DNA of 64,000 nucleotides from Metopolophium dirhodum (GCF_019925205.1 NC_083560.1:150742565-150806564), one strand, 5' to 3'; shown: positions 1-11,182, counted from the first letter of the stretch. Notes: generated by a model from the letters alone, not told the origin. Numbers and translations: made by a program.

Positions 1-3000
1 CCCGCGGACTCGGAGTGCCGTACGCGGAAATATTTTTCATCGACGGGCGAGGCGCGGAGTCGCCCTTGGTGCGCGGCGGCGTCCCCGTGACCGGATCCGT
101 GGACACTGTGCCCTTCATCGATTGCCGATTTTTGTCTGGTCGGCGTTCGACGGGTGCGAGGTGGACTAACGTAAAGAATTATTACGTCCCGCGGACTCGG
201 TGTGCCGAACGCGGAAAAATTTTTCATCGACGGGCGAGGCGCGGAGTCGCCCTTGGTGCGCGGCGGCGTCCCCGTGACCGGATCCGTGGACACTGTGCCC
301 TTCATCGATTGCCGATTTTTGTCTGGTCGGCGTTCGACGGGTGCGAGGTGGACTAACGTAAAATATTAATACGGCAAGTGGATGTGGTTTACCGGTATTA
401 TTCGGTGCGGGCATTCGGCGAGCACGTCCCGCGGACTCGGAGTGCCGTACGCGGAAATATTTTTCATCGACGGGCGAGGCGCGGAGTCGCCCTTGGTGCG
501 CGGCGGCGTCCCCGTGACCGGATCCGTGGACACTGTGCCCTTCATCGATTGCCGATTTTTGTCTGGTCGGCGTTCGACGGGTGCGAGGTGGACTAACGTA
601 AAGAATTATTACGTCCCGCGGACTCGGAGTGCCGTACGCGGAAATATTTTTCATCGACGGGCGAGGCGCGGAGTCGCCCTTGGTGCGCGGCGGCGTCCCC
701 GTGACCGGATCCGTGGACACTGTGCCCTTCATCGATTGCCGATTTTTGTCTGGTCGGCGTTCGACGGGTGCGAGGTGGACTAACGTAAAGAATTATTACG
801 TCCCGCGGACTCGGTGTGCCGAACGCGGAAAAATTTTTCATCGACGGGCGAGGCGCGGAGTCGCCCTTGGTGCGCGGCGGCGTCCCCGTGACCGGATCCG
901 TGGACACTGTGCCCTTCATCGATTGCCGATTTTTGTCTGGTCGGCGTTCGACGGGTGCGAGGTGGACTAACGTAAAGAATTATTACGTCCCGCGGACTCG
1001 GAGTGCCGTACGCGGAAATATTTTTCATCGACGGGCGAGGCGCGGAGTCGCCCTTGGTGCGCGGCGGCGTCCCCCGTGACCGGATCCGTGGACACTGTGC
1101 CCTTCATCGATTGCCGATTTTTGTCTGGTCGGCGTTCGACGGGTGCGAGGTGGACTAACGTAAAGAATTATTACGTCCCGCGGACTCGGAGTGCCGTACG
1201 CGGAAATATTTTTCATCGACGGGCGAGGCGCGGAGTCGCCCTTGGTGCGCGGCGGCGTCCCCGTGACCGGATCCGTGGACACTGTGCCCTTCATCGATTG
1301 CCGATTTTTGTCTGGTCGGCGTTCGACGGGTGCGAGGTGGACTAACGTAAAGAATTATTACGTCCCGCGGACTCGGAGTGCCGTACGCGGAAATATTTTT
1401 CATCGACGGGCGAGGCGCGGAGTCGCCCTTGGTGCGCGGCGGCGTCCCCGTGACCGGATCCGTGGACACTGTGCCCTTCATCGATTGCCGATTTTTGTCT
1501 GGTCGGCGTTCGACGGGTGCGAGGTGGACTAACGTAAAGAATTATTACGTCCCGCGGACTCGGTGTGCCGAACGCGGAAAAATTTTTCATCGACGGGCGA
1601 GGCGCGGAGTCGCCCTTGGTGCGCGGCGGCGTCCCCCGTGACCGGATCCGTGGACACTGTGCCCTTCATCGATTGCCGATTTTTGTCTGGTCGGCGTTCG
1701 ACGGGTGCGAGGTGGACTAACGTAAAATATTAATACGGCAAGTGGATGTGGTTTACCGGTATTATTCGGTGCGGGCATTCGGCGAGCACGTCCCGCGGAC
1801 TCGGAGTGCCGTACGCGGAAATATTTTTCATCGACGGGCGAGGCGCGGAGTCGCCCTTGGTGCGCGGCGGCGTCCCCGTGACCGGATCCGTGGACACTGT
1901 GCCCTTCATCGATTGCCGATTTTTGTCTGGTCGGCGTTCGACGGGTGCGAGGTGGACTAACGTAAAGAATTATTACGTCCCGCGGACTCGGAGTGCCGTA
2001 CGCGGAAATATTTTTCATCGACGGGCGAGGCGCGGAGTCGCCCTTGGTGCGCGGCGGCGTCCCCGTGACCGGATCCGTGGACACTGTGCCCTTCATCGAT
2101 TGCCGATTTTTGTCTGGTCGGCGTTCGACGGGTGCGAGGTGGACTAACGTAAAGAATTATTACGTCCCGCGGACTCGGTGTGCCGAACGCGGAAAAATTT
2201 TTCTTCGACGGGCGAGGCGCGGAGTCGCCCTTGGTGCGCGGCGGCGTCCCCCGTGACCGGATCCGTGGACACTGTGCCCTTCATCGATTGCCGATTTTTG
2301 TCTGGTCGGCGTTCGACGGGTGGCGAGGTGGACTAACGTAAAGAATTATTACGTCCCGCGGACTCGGTGTGCCGAACGCGGAAAAATTTTTCATCGACGG
2401 GCGAGGCGCGGAGTCGCACTTGGTGCGCGGGCGGCGTCCCCGTGACCGGATCCGTGGACACTGTGCCCTTCATCGATTGCCGATTTTTGTCTGGTCGGCG
2501 TTCGACGGGTGCGAGGTGGACTAACGTAAAATATTAATACGGCAAGTGGATGTGGTTTACCGGTATTATTCGGTGCGGGCATTCGGCGAGCACGTCCCGC
2601 GGACTCGGAGTGCCGTACGCGGAAATATTTTTCATCGACGGGCGAGGCGCGGAGTCGCCCTTGGTGCGCGGCGGCGTCCCCGTGACCGGATCCGTGGACA
2701 CTGTGCCCTTCATCGATTGCCGATTTTTGTCTGGTCGGCGTTCGACGGGTGCGAGGTGGACTAACGTAAAGAATTATTACGTCCCGCGGACTCGGAGTGC
2801 CGTACGCGGAAATATTTTTCATCGACGGGCGAGGCGCGGAGTCGCCCTTGGTGCGCGGCGGCGTCCCCGTGACCGGATCCGTGGACACTGTGCCCTTCAT
2901 CGATTGCCGATTTTTGTCTGGTCGGCGTTCGACGGGTGCGAGGTGGACTAACGTAAAGAATTATTACGTCCCGCGGACTCGGTGTGCCGAACGCGGAAAA

Positions 3001-3362
3001 ATTTTTCATCGACGGGCGAGGCGCGGAGTCGCCCTTGGTGCGCGGCGGCGTCCCCGTGACCGGATCCGTGGACACTGTGCCCTTCATCGATTGCCGATTT
3101 TTGTCTGGTCGGCGTTCGACGGGTGCGAGGTGGACTAAGTGGACTAACGTAAAATATTAATACGGCAAGTGGATGTGGTTTACCGGTATTATTCGGTGCG
3201 GGCATTCGGCGAGCACGTCCCGCGGACTCGGAGTGCCGTACGCGGAAAATATTTTTCATCGACGGGCGAGGCGCGGAGTCGCCCTTGGTGCGCGGCGGCG
3301 TCCCCGTGACCGGATCCGTGGACACTGTGCCCCTTCATCGATTGCCGATTTTTGTCTGGTCA
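1..3362. repeat. GC-rich tandem satellite, 17 units of ~187 bp (possible rDNA spacer subrepeats)
   Basis: Units start with CCCGCGGACTCGG at 1, 188, 428, 615, 802, 989, 1177, 1364, 1551, 1792, 1979, 2166, 2355, 2596, 2783, 2970 and 3219. The basic period is 187 bp, and 240 bp where an extra spacer is present. Each unit carries a BamHI site (GGATCC) and a ClaI site (ATCGAT). Two variants differ early in the unit: A has GAGTGCCGTACGCGG, and B has GTGTGCCGAACGCGG. Sequence between copies is almost invariant, with differences mostly of one base (for example an extra C near 1075, 1635 and 2251). The composition contrasts sharply with the AT-rich remainder. Long frames are open on both strands because the unit is repeated, not because it codes. 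An rDNA intergenic-spacer origin is inference only; no 18S or 28S sequence is present to prove it. Confidence 0.95.
361..427. repeat. Long inter-unit spacer of the GC-rich array (first of four)
   Basis: Most units are joined by a 14-base AT-rich linker ending in ACGT. Here the linker is 67 bases, an extra 53, and contains GGATGTGGTTTACCGG. The same long linker is at 1725-1791, 2529-2595 and 3152-3218. It always follows a B-variant unit, which defines a higher-order repeat. Just before the fourth copy the end of the unit is duplicated by about 8 bases (GTGGACTAA twice, at 3130-3147). Confidence 0.9.
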
Positions 3363-3862
3363 NNNNNNNNNNNNNNNNNNNNNNNNNNNNNNNNNNNNNN
3401 NNNNNNNNNNNNNNNNNNNNNNNNNNNNNNNNNNNNNNNNNNNNNNNNNNNNNNNNNNNNNNNNNNNNNNNNNNNNNNNNNNNNNNNNNNNNNNNNNNNN
3501 NNNNNNNNNNNNNNNNNNNNNNNNNNNNNNNNNNNNNNNNNNNNNNNNNNNNNNNNNNNNNNNNNNNNNNNNNNNNNNNNNNNNNNNNNNNNNNNNNNNN
3601 NNNNNNNNNNNNNNNNNNNNNNNNNNNNNNNNNNNNNNNNNNNNNNNNNNNNNNNNNNNNNNNNNNNNNNNNNNNNNNNNNNNNNNNNNNNNNNNNNNNN
3701 NNNNNNNNNNNNNNNNNNNNNNNNNNNNNNNNNNNNNNNNNNNNNNNNNNNNNNNNNNNNNNNNNNNNNNNNNNNNNNNNNNNNNNNNNNNNNNNNNNNN
3801 NNNNNNNNNNNNNNNNNNNNNNNNNNNNNNNNNNNNNNNNNNNNNNNNNNNNNNNNNNNNNN
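3363..3862. other. Assembly gap (500 N)
   Basis: A run of exactly 500 N separates the GC-rich array from the AT-rich block. The round size suggests a placeholder of unknown true length, so linkage of the two sides is not shown by sequence. Open frames that cross it are meaningless. Confidence 0.98.
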
Positions 3863-4060
3863 TCATAAGCTGCAAAACCACCTCTGCCTCAGAACCTTTT
3901 TGCACACATGATGTATATAATTGAATTCAAATTAAAAGTCACTCACTTGTAGCCTACTGTACAGCAGAGCGACTTCCACTTACCCGCTTTTTTATGTTTA
4001 TTTTTAAAAAAAAAATGTTGTCCCCCCCTCCTTAATTTTAAATTCCTGAGCGCGCCACTG
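3863..4060 (-). mobile_element. hAT-like element A, terminal part, cut by gap
   Basis: The terminal repeat ends in CGCGCCACTG at 4060, followed by the 8-base flank TGCCTTAT (4061-4068). This is the complement of the ATAAGGCA target duplication around the full element at 14564-15983. The subterminal block with TCCACTTACCCGC is present. The rest of the element lies in the N gap. Confidence 0.8.
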
Positions 4061-4414
4061 TGCCTTATTACATAATATTATATATTATTAAATACATTTA
4101 TTATAATCGACAATCGTTCACATACAAATTTTGTTGGCATTTATTTTACTATGTTTAATAAATAGGTGACACGAACGATATTTTATCGACGTATGTCGAT
4201 AACTCATTGAAGACCGGTAATGCCGTTTTTTACACGAATATGGCTATTGAATGCTGAAGCATAATATTAAATGTAATTCTGAATTTTTTCCAAATATCTT
4301 TTCTTTTTAAATTATTGGCAGTTGCCGTGTTAAGGTGTAATGCCGTCGGAGGCACACATATTTACCGGTTTATTACCCCATAATATAGAAAAATATTTAT
4401 TTAAATAATACATA

Positions 4415-4668
4415 CTTCATCATCTTTTTCTACATAATTTACATCAGGGTTTTTGATAGACGTATAGATTTCGGAGTACGTATTGTAGCAACATTTTATT
4501 GTATAACTAATTAAAATAAGTTATTCGTATAAGTCCTTACAACTCATTGCGTACATTTTGAATATTTTTGAAATTTTGGAATTTTTCATTTTAACTTTTA
4601 ATCTTAACTGTTTGGCTTTTTGCTTTTTTATATTTTGCGCCACCTAAATTTACTCTTTTCGGAGACAT
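4415..4668 (-). pseudogene. Decayed exon-like island, inverted-arm copy
   Basis: This is the reverse-complement copy of the exon-like stretch at 13957-14209. It begins with ATGTCTCCGAAAAG on the minus strand at 4668. It has the same internal stop codons. It is described more fully at the copy 1 position. Confidence 0.2.
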
Positions 4669-6007
4669 TATTTTAAAATAGGTATTACATATTTACATTG
4701 ATAATTAATAGGTTATATTATCAACAATTGCCAAATGATGATGATGATGTAAATATGTAATATATATAGTGCGATGACATTATAACTGTTCCCTGACTAC
4801 TGAGCACTATTAGTGTTTGAAGTATGAAATATTGCACTATATTGTGAAATATTTCACAAAAACGTGAAACATTGAAATTTTTTTAAACATAAATAAAAAC
4901 ACTATTTATTTTTTTTTAACACAATGTTCAGTGTTCTAAATTCTAATGTAAGAATTCAGTAGGTATACAATATACATGTATACTATTGTATACCTACTCG
5001 TATCATTTAAACATTAAAATTTTTAAAAATTTTGAATACTATTTTAAATGTATCATACCAAAGGTTAGGTATACATTTAGGTACCATACAATTATGGAGG
5101 TGATTTATGACAATTATATGTAAATATAAAACTTATTTAAAAATAAAACAAAATTTATTAAAATACTGAAATATTTCATGAAACATTTAATTTTTTTAAA
5201 TTTCATGAAATTTTCGAACACCAAGCACTATAATAATATAGGTAGTGATAATTCTTTATTTGAATACAATTTTTAAAAATTAATTATAACTCACCTCGAC
5301 TGGAAATTGAGGAATTACGTCCTCGTTTCGTATCTTAGTATTTTCATGAATTCGCAATAATGGTACGCCAATACCTACCTATCATAGATATGAATCATGA
5401 ATGTATGGTATTATTAACTATTAAGAACTTTTTACAGTTAATAGTGTTGATACATATTATTACTACAATAACTGTACGTCTGTACAGTAAAATCCTCGTC
5501 CATTGAGTCTCGACTGCTTTAAGCTTTTACGCATTGTAATAATTCAAATTTAACCAATTTAGATCTATGTATATAGGTATTATAAGTTTAATTATTATTA
5601 AAAATGTATTTCATATACCTAATACTTAAATCTTTTAACATTATATCATTAACATTTTTAAACACTGATGGAAAAATTAATTTATTACGAAAAAAAGAAA
5701 AAAATATGAAAAAATTATATGCGAATGCCACCTATGAAACATTTTAAAATTTTGCGCCGGGGGCAAATTCCCCCCTTGTCCACCGCTAAACACGAATCTA
5801 ATATTAGCTATAACATACCTACATTACCGGTTTCGCCTTCAACACCAGAAAGCAATGCCACAAGCAATTTTCTACCATGAAAATATTTAAAAAAAACTAT
5901 TTACGAAACTTATAAGACCGGCAAGGACGTCTTACAGGTCTTTAGGCCTATAGTTGTTCGTTCTGTGTGTTTAAACATTGATTAGCTAATCGGCGATCTA
6001 ATGTTAA

Positions 6008-7445
6008 GGGGATCGGTGGTGGACAGTTTTTAAAGAGTTCAACATAGGTAATCTTCCAAATTGCTAATCTTTGTAAATGTGTGCATAGTAAGTGATCATT
6101 AATCATTCTTGTGTATGAATGTGTAATGATACTCACATTATATTAAGCCACAAAGCTTACACTATGCAATATCATTATAACACTATTAATTATGTTACTC
6201 TTAAAACCTAATAAAATAACTGTATCGTGTACCTTGCTATAATCAAAAAATATGCATACCTAACACTTAGGGGTAATCATATATAAACAATATGACAAAA
6301 CATGCGTTAGCAATAACACATTTTGTACCTAGGTATGTACCTTTTCAAATAAACACAATAATTTGAAATCGAACAACAAGTACGAAAGGTCCAATGATAT
6401 AAGTAGGAGTGTAGGACCCAATTTTGATACCACAGCAGCAGGTCTCCTCTCGGCAACTCAGTTTGTCTCAGCAGCTACACCTATCTCGCACCGCACATTA
6501 TGTTCAAAGCTAGTTACAAATACTAAGCCTTAACTTCACTACGTTGACCGTTACCTACTATTTACTGCGAGATATTCAATTGAAAATAATTTATTCAAAT
6601 TAAAAAGTGTTTTAAAATCATTTTTGTTCTGAGTTAATTCGCTCGCTGTGGACTTTCATCTCCTGAGCTCACCTCAAAAGAAAATACTGAATACTTGCCC
6701 GCTGTACAGAAAGAAAAAATCATCATATAGAAAGGCTTACAAGCCTAGGTAATTTAAAATAACCTATTAGGTAAAATAACCTCCTCATATAAATCTGTAT
6801 TCACGATCCCTATTAATCGTAATAATATAGGCTTCAGTAAATAAGTAGGAAAATTAAGGTAAAGAAAGTCGACATTCCAAACCCCACCAATTATTATTCA
6901 TTTAAAAATGCCAAACTATAACACCTTAGTTGTTAATATATTATTATAAGGTCATGTCTTATCAATAGCAATGCGCAGGCTTATTTTTGATTCATTACAA
7001 ATGTTGAAATGTGTAAAAAAAATAAAGGAGCGCTCCCACACACACAAGAGGTACAAGTCACCACCTCGGAGTTGTGCACGTCATGAACGTTAAACAAATA
7101 ATGCTCATTATTGTATGTACTTTTTGTCTACCGAACGAGTGAACGACCTCCTAATAATGTGATGATATTTCAGAAAACTGTTCTTAATTCGTTACAATGT
7201 CTACTTGAGATCAGTCAGTCCACGTTTTGATATTTCTGATTTAAATTCTGAATAATAAACGTTTGAAAATTCAAAAATTTCAAAATAAAATTTCAGTTGT
7301 TGTGGTGTAAAATTGGGAAAAGTGGACTGACCGATAATCTCAAGTAGACATAATAACGAGTTCAAATCATTTTTTAAAAAGTATTATCGCATTACTAGGT
7401 CGATTAATATGTTTTGACTAAAATAACAGTCCGCCACCGATCCCC
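6008..7445 (-). mobile_element. TTAA-flanked element with inverted ends, inverted-arm copy
   Basis: The ends are GGGGATCGGTGGTGGAC at 6008 and GTCCGCCACCGATCCCC at 7445, inverted relative to each other. TTAA lies immediately outside on both sides (6004-6007 and 7446-7449). It holds the 169-bp foldback at 7190-7358. No transposase frame is visible, so it would be non-autonomous. Confidence 0.65.
7190..7358. mobile_element. 169-bp foldback MITE, inverted-arm copy
   Basis: The ends read CGTTACAATGTCTACTTGAG and, as reverse complement of the other end, CGTTATTATGTCTACTTGAG. The similarity continues into CAGTCAGTCCAC / CGGTCAGTCCAC, which gives an imperfect inverted repeat of more than 35 bases around an AT-rich loop. 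It is too short to code. Confidence 0.75.
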
Positions 7446-7639
7446 TTAACTTGGTTAAATCTCGGTTAAATTAGTGTTGTGCGTTTGGTGATTTGGTTAT
7501 AACTAGTTATATTGTTTTTATACAATATGTTTTCATTATTTTTCATTACAGGTGGTACTTACGGAAGCGTTGAAAGGCCAACCATATGTTTTTTTTATCT
7601 CATTATTATGGATTATCACAAGTCATTATTATAGATTAT

Positions 7640-7730
7640 AACTCATAATAACGGATTCGACAACTCGTAATAACGGATTGTACAACTCGTAATAACGGAT
7701 TGGATAACTCGTAATAACGGATTGGACAAC
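7640..7730. repeat. 21-bp minisatellite, 4 copies (inverted arm)
   Basis: Four tandem copies of AACTCGTAATAACGGATTG-type units lie here, the first slightly degenerate (CATAATAACGG). The forward copies of the 7.6-kb unit hold four (copy 1) or five (copies 2 and 3). Confidence 0.85.
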
Positions 7731-8225
7731 TAACCCAGTATCCATGTAATGTAATGGAATCTTAGTTCTTACACATACACATCATAAGCTCCAGGATGGC
7801 TATAATGTAATCAAAGATCAAACATGTACTGACTAACTCACTGATTCACTTGCTAGGAATCAGTACAATCCTATATATTATATAATTAATTAATAATCAA
7901 TTACTATGGAAAGTATATAAACTTTTAGTGGTGGCACTTATGCGAGGTATACATTTTTAAATTAGTTATTATTAATTATACAGTTAATAAACCAGAAGGG
8001 ATGGTTGAGATGGTCTGGGTTAAATATTTTATTTCTGCTACATAACTTATGGAAACTTGATCCCACTGCTAAAAAGATGTGAAATTGTCAAATTAAAAAA
8101 TACCTTTTATAATAGGTATATTGTTTATTTTTTAAAATGTATTGAACATTTAGAGTATAGTATAGCATACTACAATATCAGAATATAGAGTTTGCATTTT
8201 TAACTGGCAACAGAGTGCAAGAGAT

Positions 8226-9283
8226 CAGTGGCGTATTTAGGAATTTGTCATGGAAAGGGTCCAGATAATTTTCAGAAAACAGAGCCGAGAAGGGAAAAGC
8301 CTCCCACACCACCCAATTGCTCTTTATTAAATAAATATACCACATTTATAAGACTATTTAATTATTAAATAATATGACGTACAAAACAAAATTAAAAAAA
8401 GCGGGTAAGTGGATGTCGCTCTGTATTAAACTTGAATTCAATGATATAATCTCATTGTACAAGAAAAACGACTCTGAGCAGAGACGGTTTGTCAGTCTGG
8501 ATATTTTATAATGTTATTATATGGCCTGCAAGTTGAATTAATATTGAAATATATTTATTTTTTTTTATTCATTTCTATGGTGATAAACAAAGCGTTAGAA
8601 ATTGAAATCCCATTTTTAGCAGTTTTTTGTAATTTGTTGGTGGTTTTTCCCTTGGAATTAAATATCTATTGAGAAAATCAAAAAATGGCCTCCCTAAAGT
8701 ACTATTTTGATCCAATTTGTTAAAATATAAGATACCTACTACAAATTGAAATCGAAGCACTCTTTCTGATAAAAATGTTGTATACAGGAAAAAAAAATAA
8801 TAATAAAAACACCATTGTAAAACCAGTAGCTTCATCGCTCTGCTCAGAATCTAATATAGTTATGTTATAACTTGTAACATTTATAAAAATATTTCCTAAA
8901 ATACATTACTTCATTCATTGTTGATCTTAGATAACTTTTCAACCTTTTTAAAGTTAAAATAGATCTCTCTGGAGTGGCTATAAATACTTGGCAATGTACA
9001 AATCAATCAAATATTTTAATTAAAAAATTAACTCTGTATTTTTCAACCATTTTCAGTACCAGACTTTTAACAAAAAAAAAATCACGATATTAATTAAAAA
9101 TGTTGATAAATGAAGCTTCAAACATTTTTTACAAAATCCTTCGTATCGTATGTTAAAATTTGTTTTTCTTAATCATGTAAAAACACAACAATTAACATGT
9201 GCGAGGCACGAGTCAGTGGGGGGGGGGGGGGGGTAGGACCCTCTTGACCTCCCCCCCCAACCTCTCCCGTAAATACGGCACTG
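8226..9283. mobile_element. hAT-like non-autonomous element B, complete, with 8-bp target duplication
   Basis: The left end is CAGTGGCGTATTTAGG. The right end is CGTAAATACGGCACTG, its imperfect inverse. The 8-base flanks are CAAGAGAT (8218-8225) and CAAGAGGT (9284-9291), differing at one base. An 8-bp duplication and CAGTG...CACTG ends are typical of hAT elements. No transposase is encoded. The minus-strand open frame at 8575-8835 recurs only because the whole element is repeated. Close to the right end are a run of 16 G (9218-9233) and a C-rich stretch. The part from 8226 to 8959 recurs in inverted sense at the unit junctions, but 8960-9283 does not. Confidence 0.85.
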
Positions 9284-9291
9284 CAAGAGGT

Positions 9292-9516
9292 CAGCTATAA
9301 TATTACATTAATAAAACTATTAAAATTACAAGATGTAATAAATTTTCAGTCTTTAGAGTCAATTTATTTTTAAAGATTTAAACATAACATAACAATTTTT
9401 AAGGCTAGATACAACATATATTTTTCAGTCTTCTCGAATGAATTTAACAAAAAAAAAAAAAAAAACAGTGAATAAAAATGCATTATATAAAAATAAGAAA
9501 TAACTTAAATAAAAAC
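9292..9516. other. Single-copy AT-rich flank, 3' side of the HECT pseudogene
   Basis: This stretch lies between the target duplication of element B and the stop codon of the HECT fragment, and would be the gene's 3' untranslated or downstream region. It contains a run of A (9449-9465). No repeat elsewhere in the window matches it, and I see no coding potential. Confidence 0.5.
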
Positions 9517-10249
9517 CTACAGGATATCCATTACCCAAATATTTGATGCCAGTATGCAGTTAAGCTCTTTCCGAAAATCCGCAAAGTATTCATACTTGGA
9601 GGGAAGCTCTAAAACGCCTGAACAAGTATGAGCTACAGGAGCACGAGCCAAGCCAACAACGTTTGTGAATTCTACTTTAATATAATTGTGTGTTATAACG
9701 TCGGCTCCAGTTAAAAAATCTTAAAAACTTAAGGCGAATCTCATTTGTTGTTTCTTTGATAAACCTTAAAAAGATAAAATATAATGATTAAATGTATATA
9801 AATAGCAAATCCAAATTTAAAAATGATTTTGCGTTAATGCAATAAACCTACTTTTTGAGAAATCCAAATGTCTTGATTTCATCACTATTGGTTTCGTGGC
9901 ATGATAAAATGTTGAGGATATTTTTTGCGGTAGGCTCCATTGATTTATATAATGTAAGAAGATTTTCTTCACTTATAAGTGTGTTCATCCTAACTTCTTT
10001 GAGCTCTTTACGGAATTGTTCAATGATGAAATGCGGTTTTTGTATTAACTCCTTATGAGATATTTCTTCCAAAAGTTCAACAAGATTGTATTCATTGGGC
10101 ACTGTTCTGCATTCAAGAGAGCTAAATGCCTCCAACAAGTCATCCTTGTCTACAGATGCAATATCTTTCAGCGCGGAGTTCAATATTTGGTTGTCACTTT
10201 CACCAAGAGATAGCAAAAATGTTGGAATCAATTTTGAAGTTAACAAAAC
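9517..10249 (-). pseudogene. HECT-domain (G2E3-like) E3 ubiquitin ligase, C-terminal fragment, two exons
   Basis: Upstream exon 10249-9852 and last exon 9764-9517 are separated by an 87-base intron (9851-9765) with GT...AG ends (donor GTAGGT, acceptor TTTTTAAG). The phase across the junction is consistent (LKK then FIKE). The first exon has LLEAFSSLECRTVP and HKELIQKPHFI, the pattern I recall from the HECT region of G2E3-like proteins. The last exon has RAPVAHTCSGVLELPSKY, where the Cys of AHTC matches the HECT catalytic cysteine followed by the usual L-LP-Y, then ends in WVMDIL and TAG. HECT enzymes accept ubiquitin on this Cys and pass it to substrate. Two defects are visible. The frame is cut at 10249, where the 7.6-kb unit begins, so the N-lobe and everything upstream are missing. 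One surplus base near 9711 (after the six-T run, sense strand) shifts the frame just before TGAD. Retained intron argues against a retrocopy. It is probably non-functional. Confidence 0.8.
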
Positions 10250-10402
10250 GTCATATTATTTAATAATTAAATAGTCTTATAAATGTGGTATATTTATTTA
10301 ATAAAGAGCAATTGGGTGGTGTGGGAGGCTTTTCCCTTCTCGGCTCTGTTTTCTGAAAATTATCTGGACCCTTTCCATGACAAATTCCTAAATACGCCAC
10401 TG
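10250..10402. mobile_element. Truncated hAT-like element B end at the palindrome joint
   Basis: The last 153 bases of element B are here in inverted orientation, ending CGCCACTG at 10402 and followed by ATCTCTTG (10403-10410), the complement of the CAAGAGAT target duplication. The other end is missing because the joint with HECT sequence falls inside the element. Confidence 0.8.
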
Positions 10403-10898
10403 ATCTCTTGCACTCTGTTGCCAGTTAAAAATGCAAACTCTATATTCTGATATTGTAGTATGCTATACTATACTCTAAATGTTCAATACATTTTAAAAAA
10501 TAAACAATATACCTATTATAAAAGGTATTTTTTAATTTGACAATTTCACATCTTTTTAGCAGTGGGATCAAGTTTCCATAAGTTATGTAGCAGAAATAAA
10601 ATATTTAACCCAGACCATCTCAACCATCCCTTCTGGTTTATTAACTGTATAATTAATAATAACTAATTTAAAAATGTATACCTCGCATAAGTGCCACCAC
10701 TAAAAGTTTATATACTTTCCATAGTAATTGATTATTAATTAATTATATAATATATAGGATTGTACTGATTCCTAGCAAGTGAATCAGTGAGTTAGTCAGT
10801 ACATGTTTGATCTTTGATTACATTATAGCCATCCTGGAGCTTATGATGTGTATGTGTAAGAACTAAGATTCCATTACATTACATGGATACTGGGTTAG

Positions 10899-10989
10899 TT
10901 GTCCAATCCGTTATTACGAGTTATCCAATCCGTTATTACGAGTTGTACAATCCGTTATTACGAGTTGTCGAATCCGTTATTATGAGTTA
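10899..10989. repeat. 21-bp minisatellite, 4 copies (unit copy 1)
   Basis: Four tandem CAATCCGTTATTACGAGTT-type repeats, the last degenerate with TTATTATGAGTT. Repeat number distinguishes copy 1 and the inverted arm (four) from copies 2 and 3 (five). Confidence 0.85.
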
Positions 10990-11182
10990 TAATCTATAAT
11001 AATGACTTGTGATAATCCATAATAATGAGATAAAAAAAACATATGGTTGGCCTTTCAACGCTTCCGTAAGTACCACCTGTAATGAAAAATAATGAAAACA
11101 TATTGTATAAAAACAATATAACTAGTTATAACCAAATCACCAAACGCACAACACTAATTTAACCGAGATTTAACCAAGTTAA

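Larger units (their letters stand above)
3863..8959 (-). repeat. Inverted copy (left arm) of the 7.6-kb unit
   Basis: Read on the minus strand, this segment follows the 7.6-kb unit found downstream. 3863 pairs with 14760 in copy 1, and the match runs without large interruption to 8379, which pairs with 10250. From 8380 to about 8959 it pairs with the sequence at the tandem junction (17270-17850). The similarity ends at about 8959 in AGTTAAAA. The left end is cut by the gap. Like copy 1, and unlike copies 2 and 3, it has four minisatellite repeats. It contains no intact gene. The interior is AT-rich transposon debris, itemised separately. Confidence 0.92.

Noticed and set aside
1..3362. Long open frames on both strands of the GC-rich array (for example 166-732 minus, 1746-2147 plus), apparently a repetitive protein.
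   Set aside because: Frames are open on both strands and in more than one phase, start and stop at linkers, and shift with single-base indels. They follow from the repeat and its GC content, not from coding.
1..3362. CRISPR-like regular spacing.
   Set aside because: The 187-bp units abut through a short constant linker and have no variable spacers. The context is eukaryotic.
3285..3911. Open frames across the N run (also 32588-33230).
   Set aside because: They are made of undefined residues over 500 N and carry no information.
5948..6136. 62-codon frame and its relatives at 12527, 20150 and 27752.
   Set aside because: It straddles the end of the TTAA-flanked element, so it is a fusion of transposon end and flank, and it differs between copies by frameshift.
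8575..8835. 86-codon frame (also 17394-17654 and 24996-25256) as a conserved gene.
   Set aside because: Identical only because the transposon segment is repeated. The related segment in element A does not keep the frame, and there is no recognisable domain.
9449..9465. Run of A beside the HECT fragment as a retrocopy poly(A) tail.
   Set aside because: The gene is on the minus strand, so a tail would appear as T on the plus strand. The intron is also retained.
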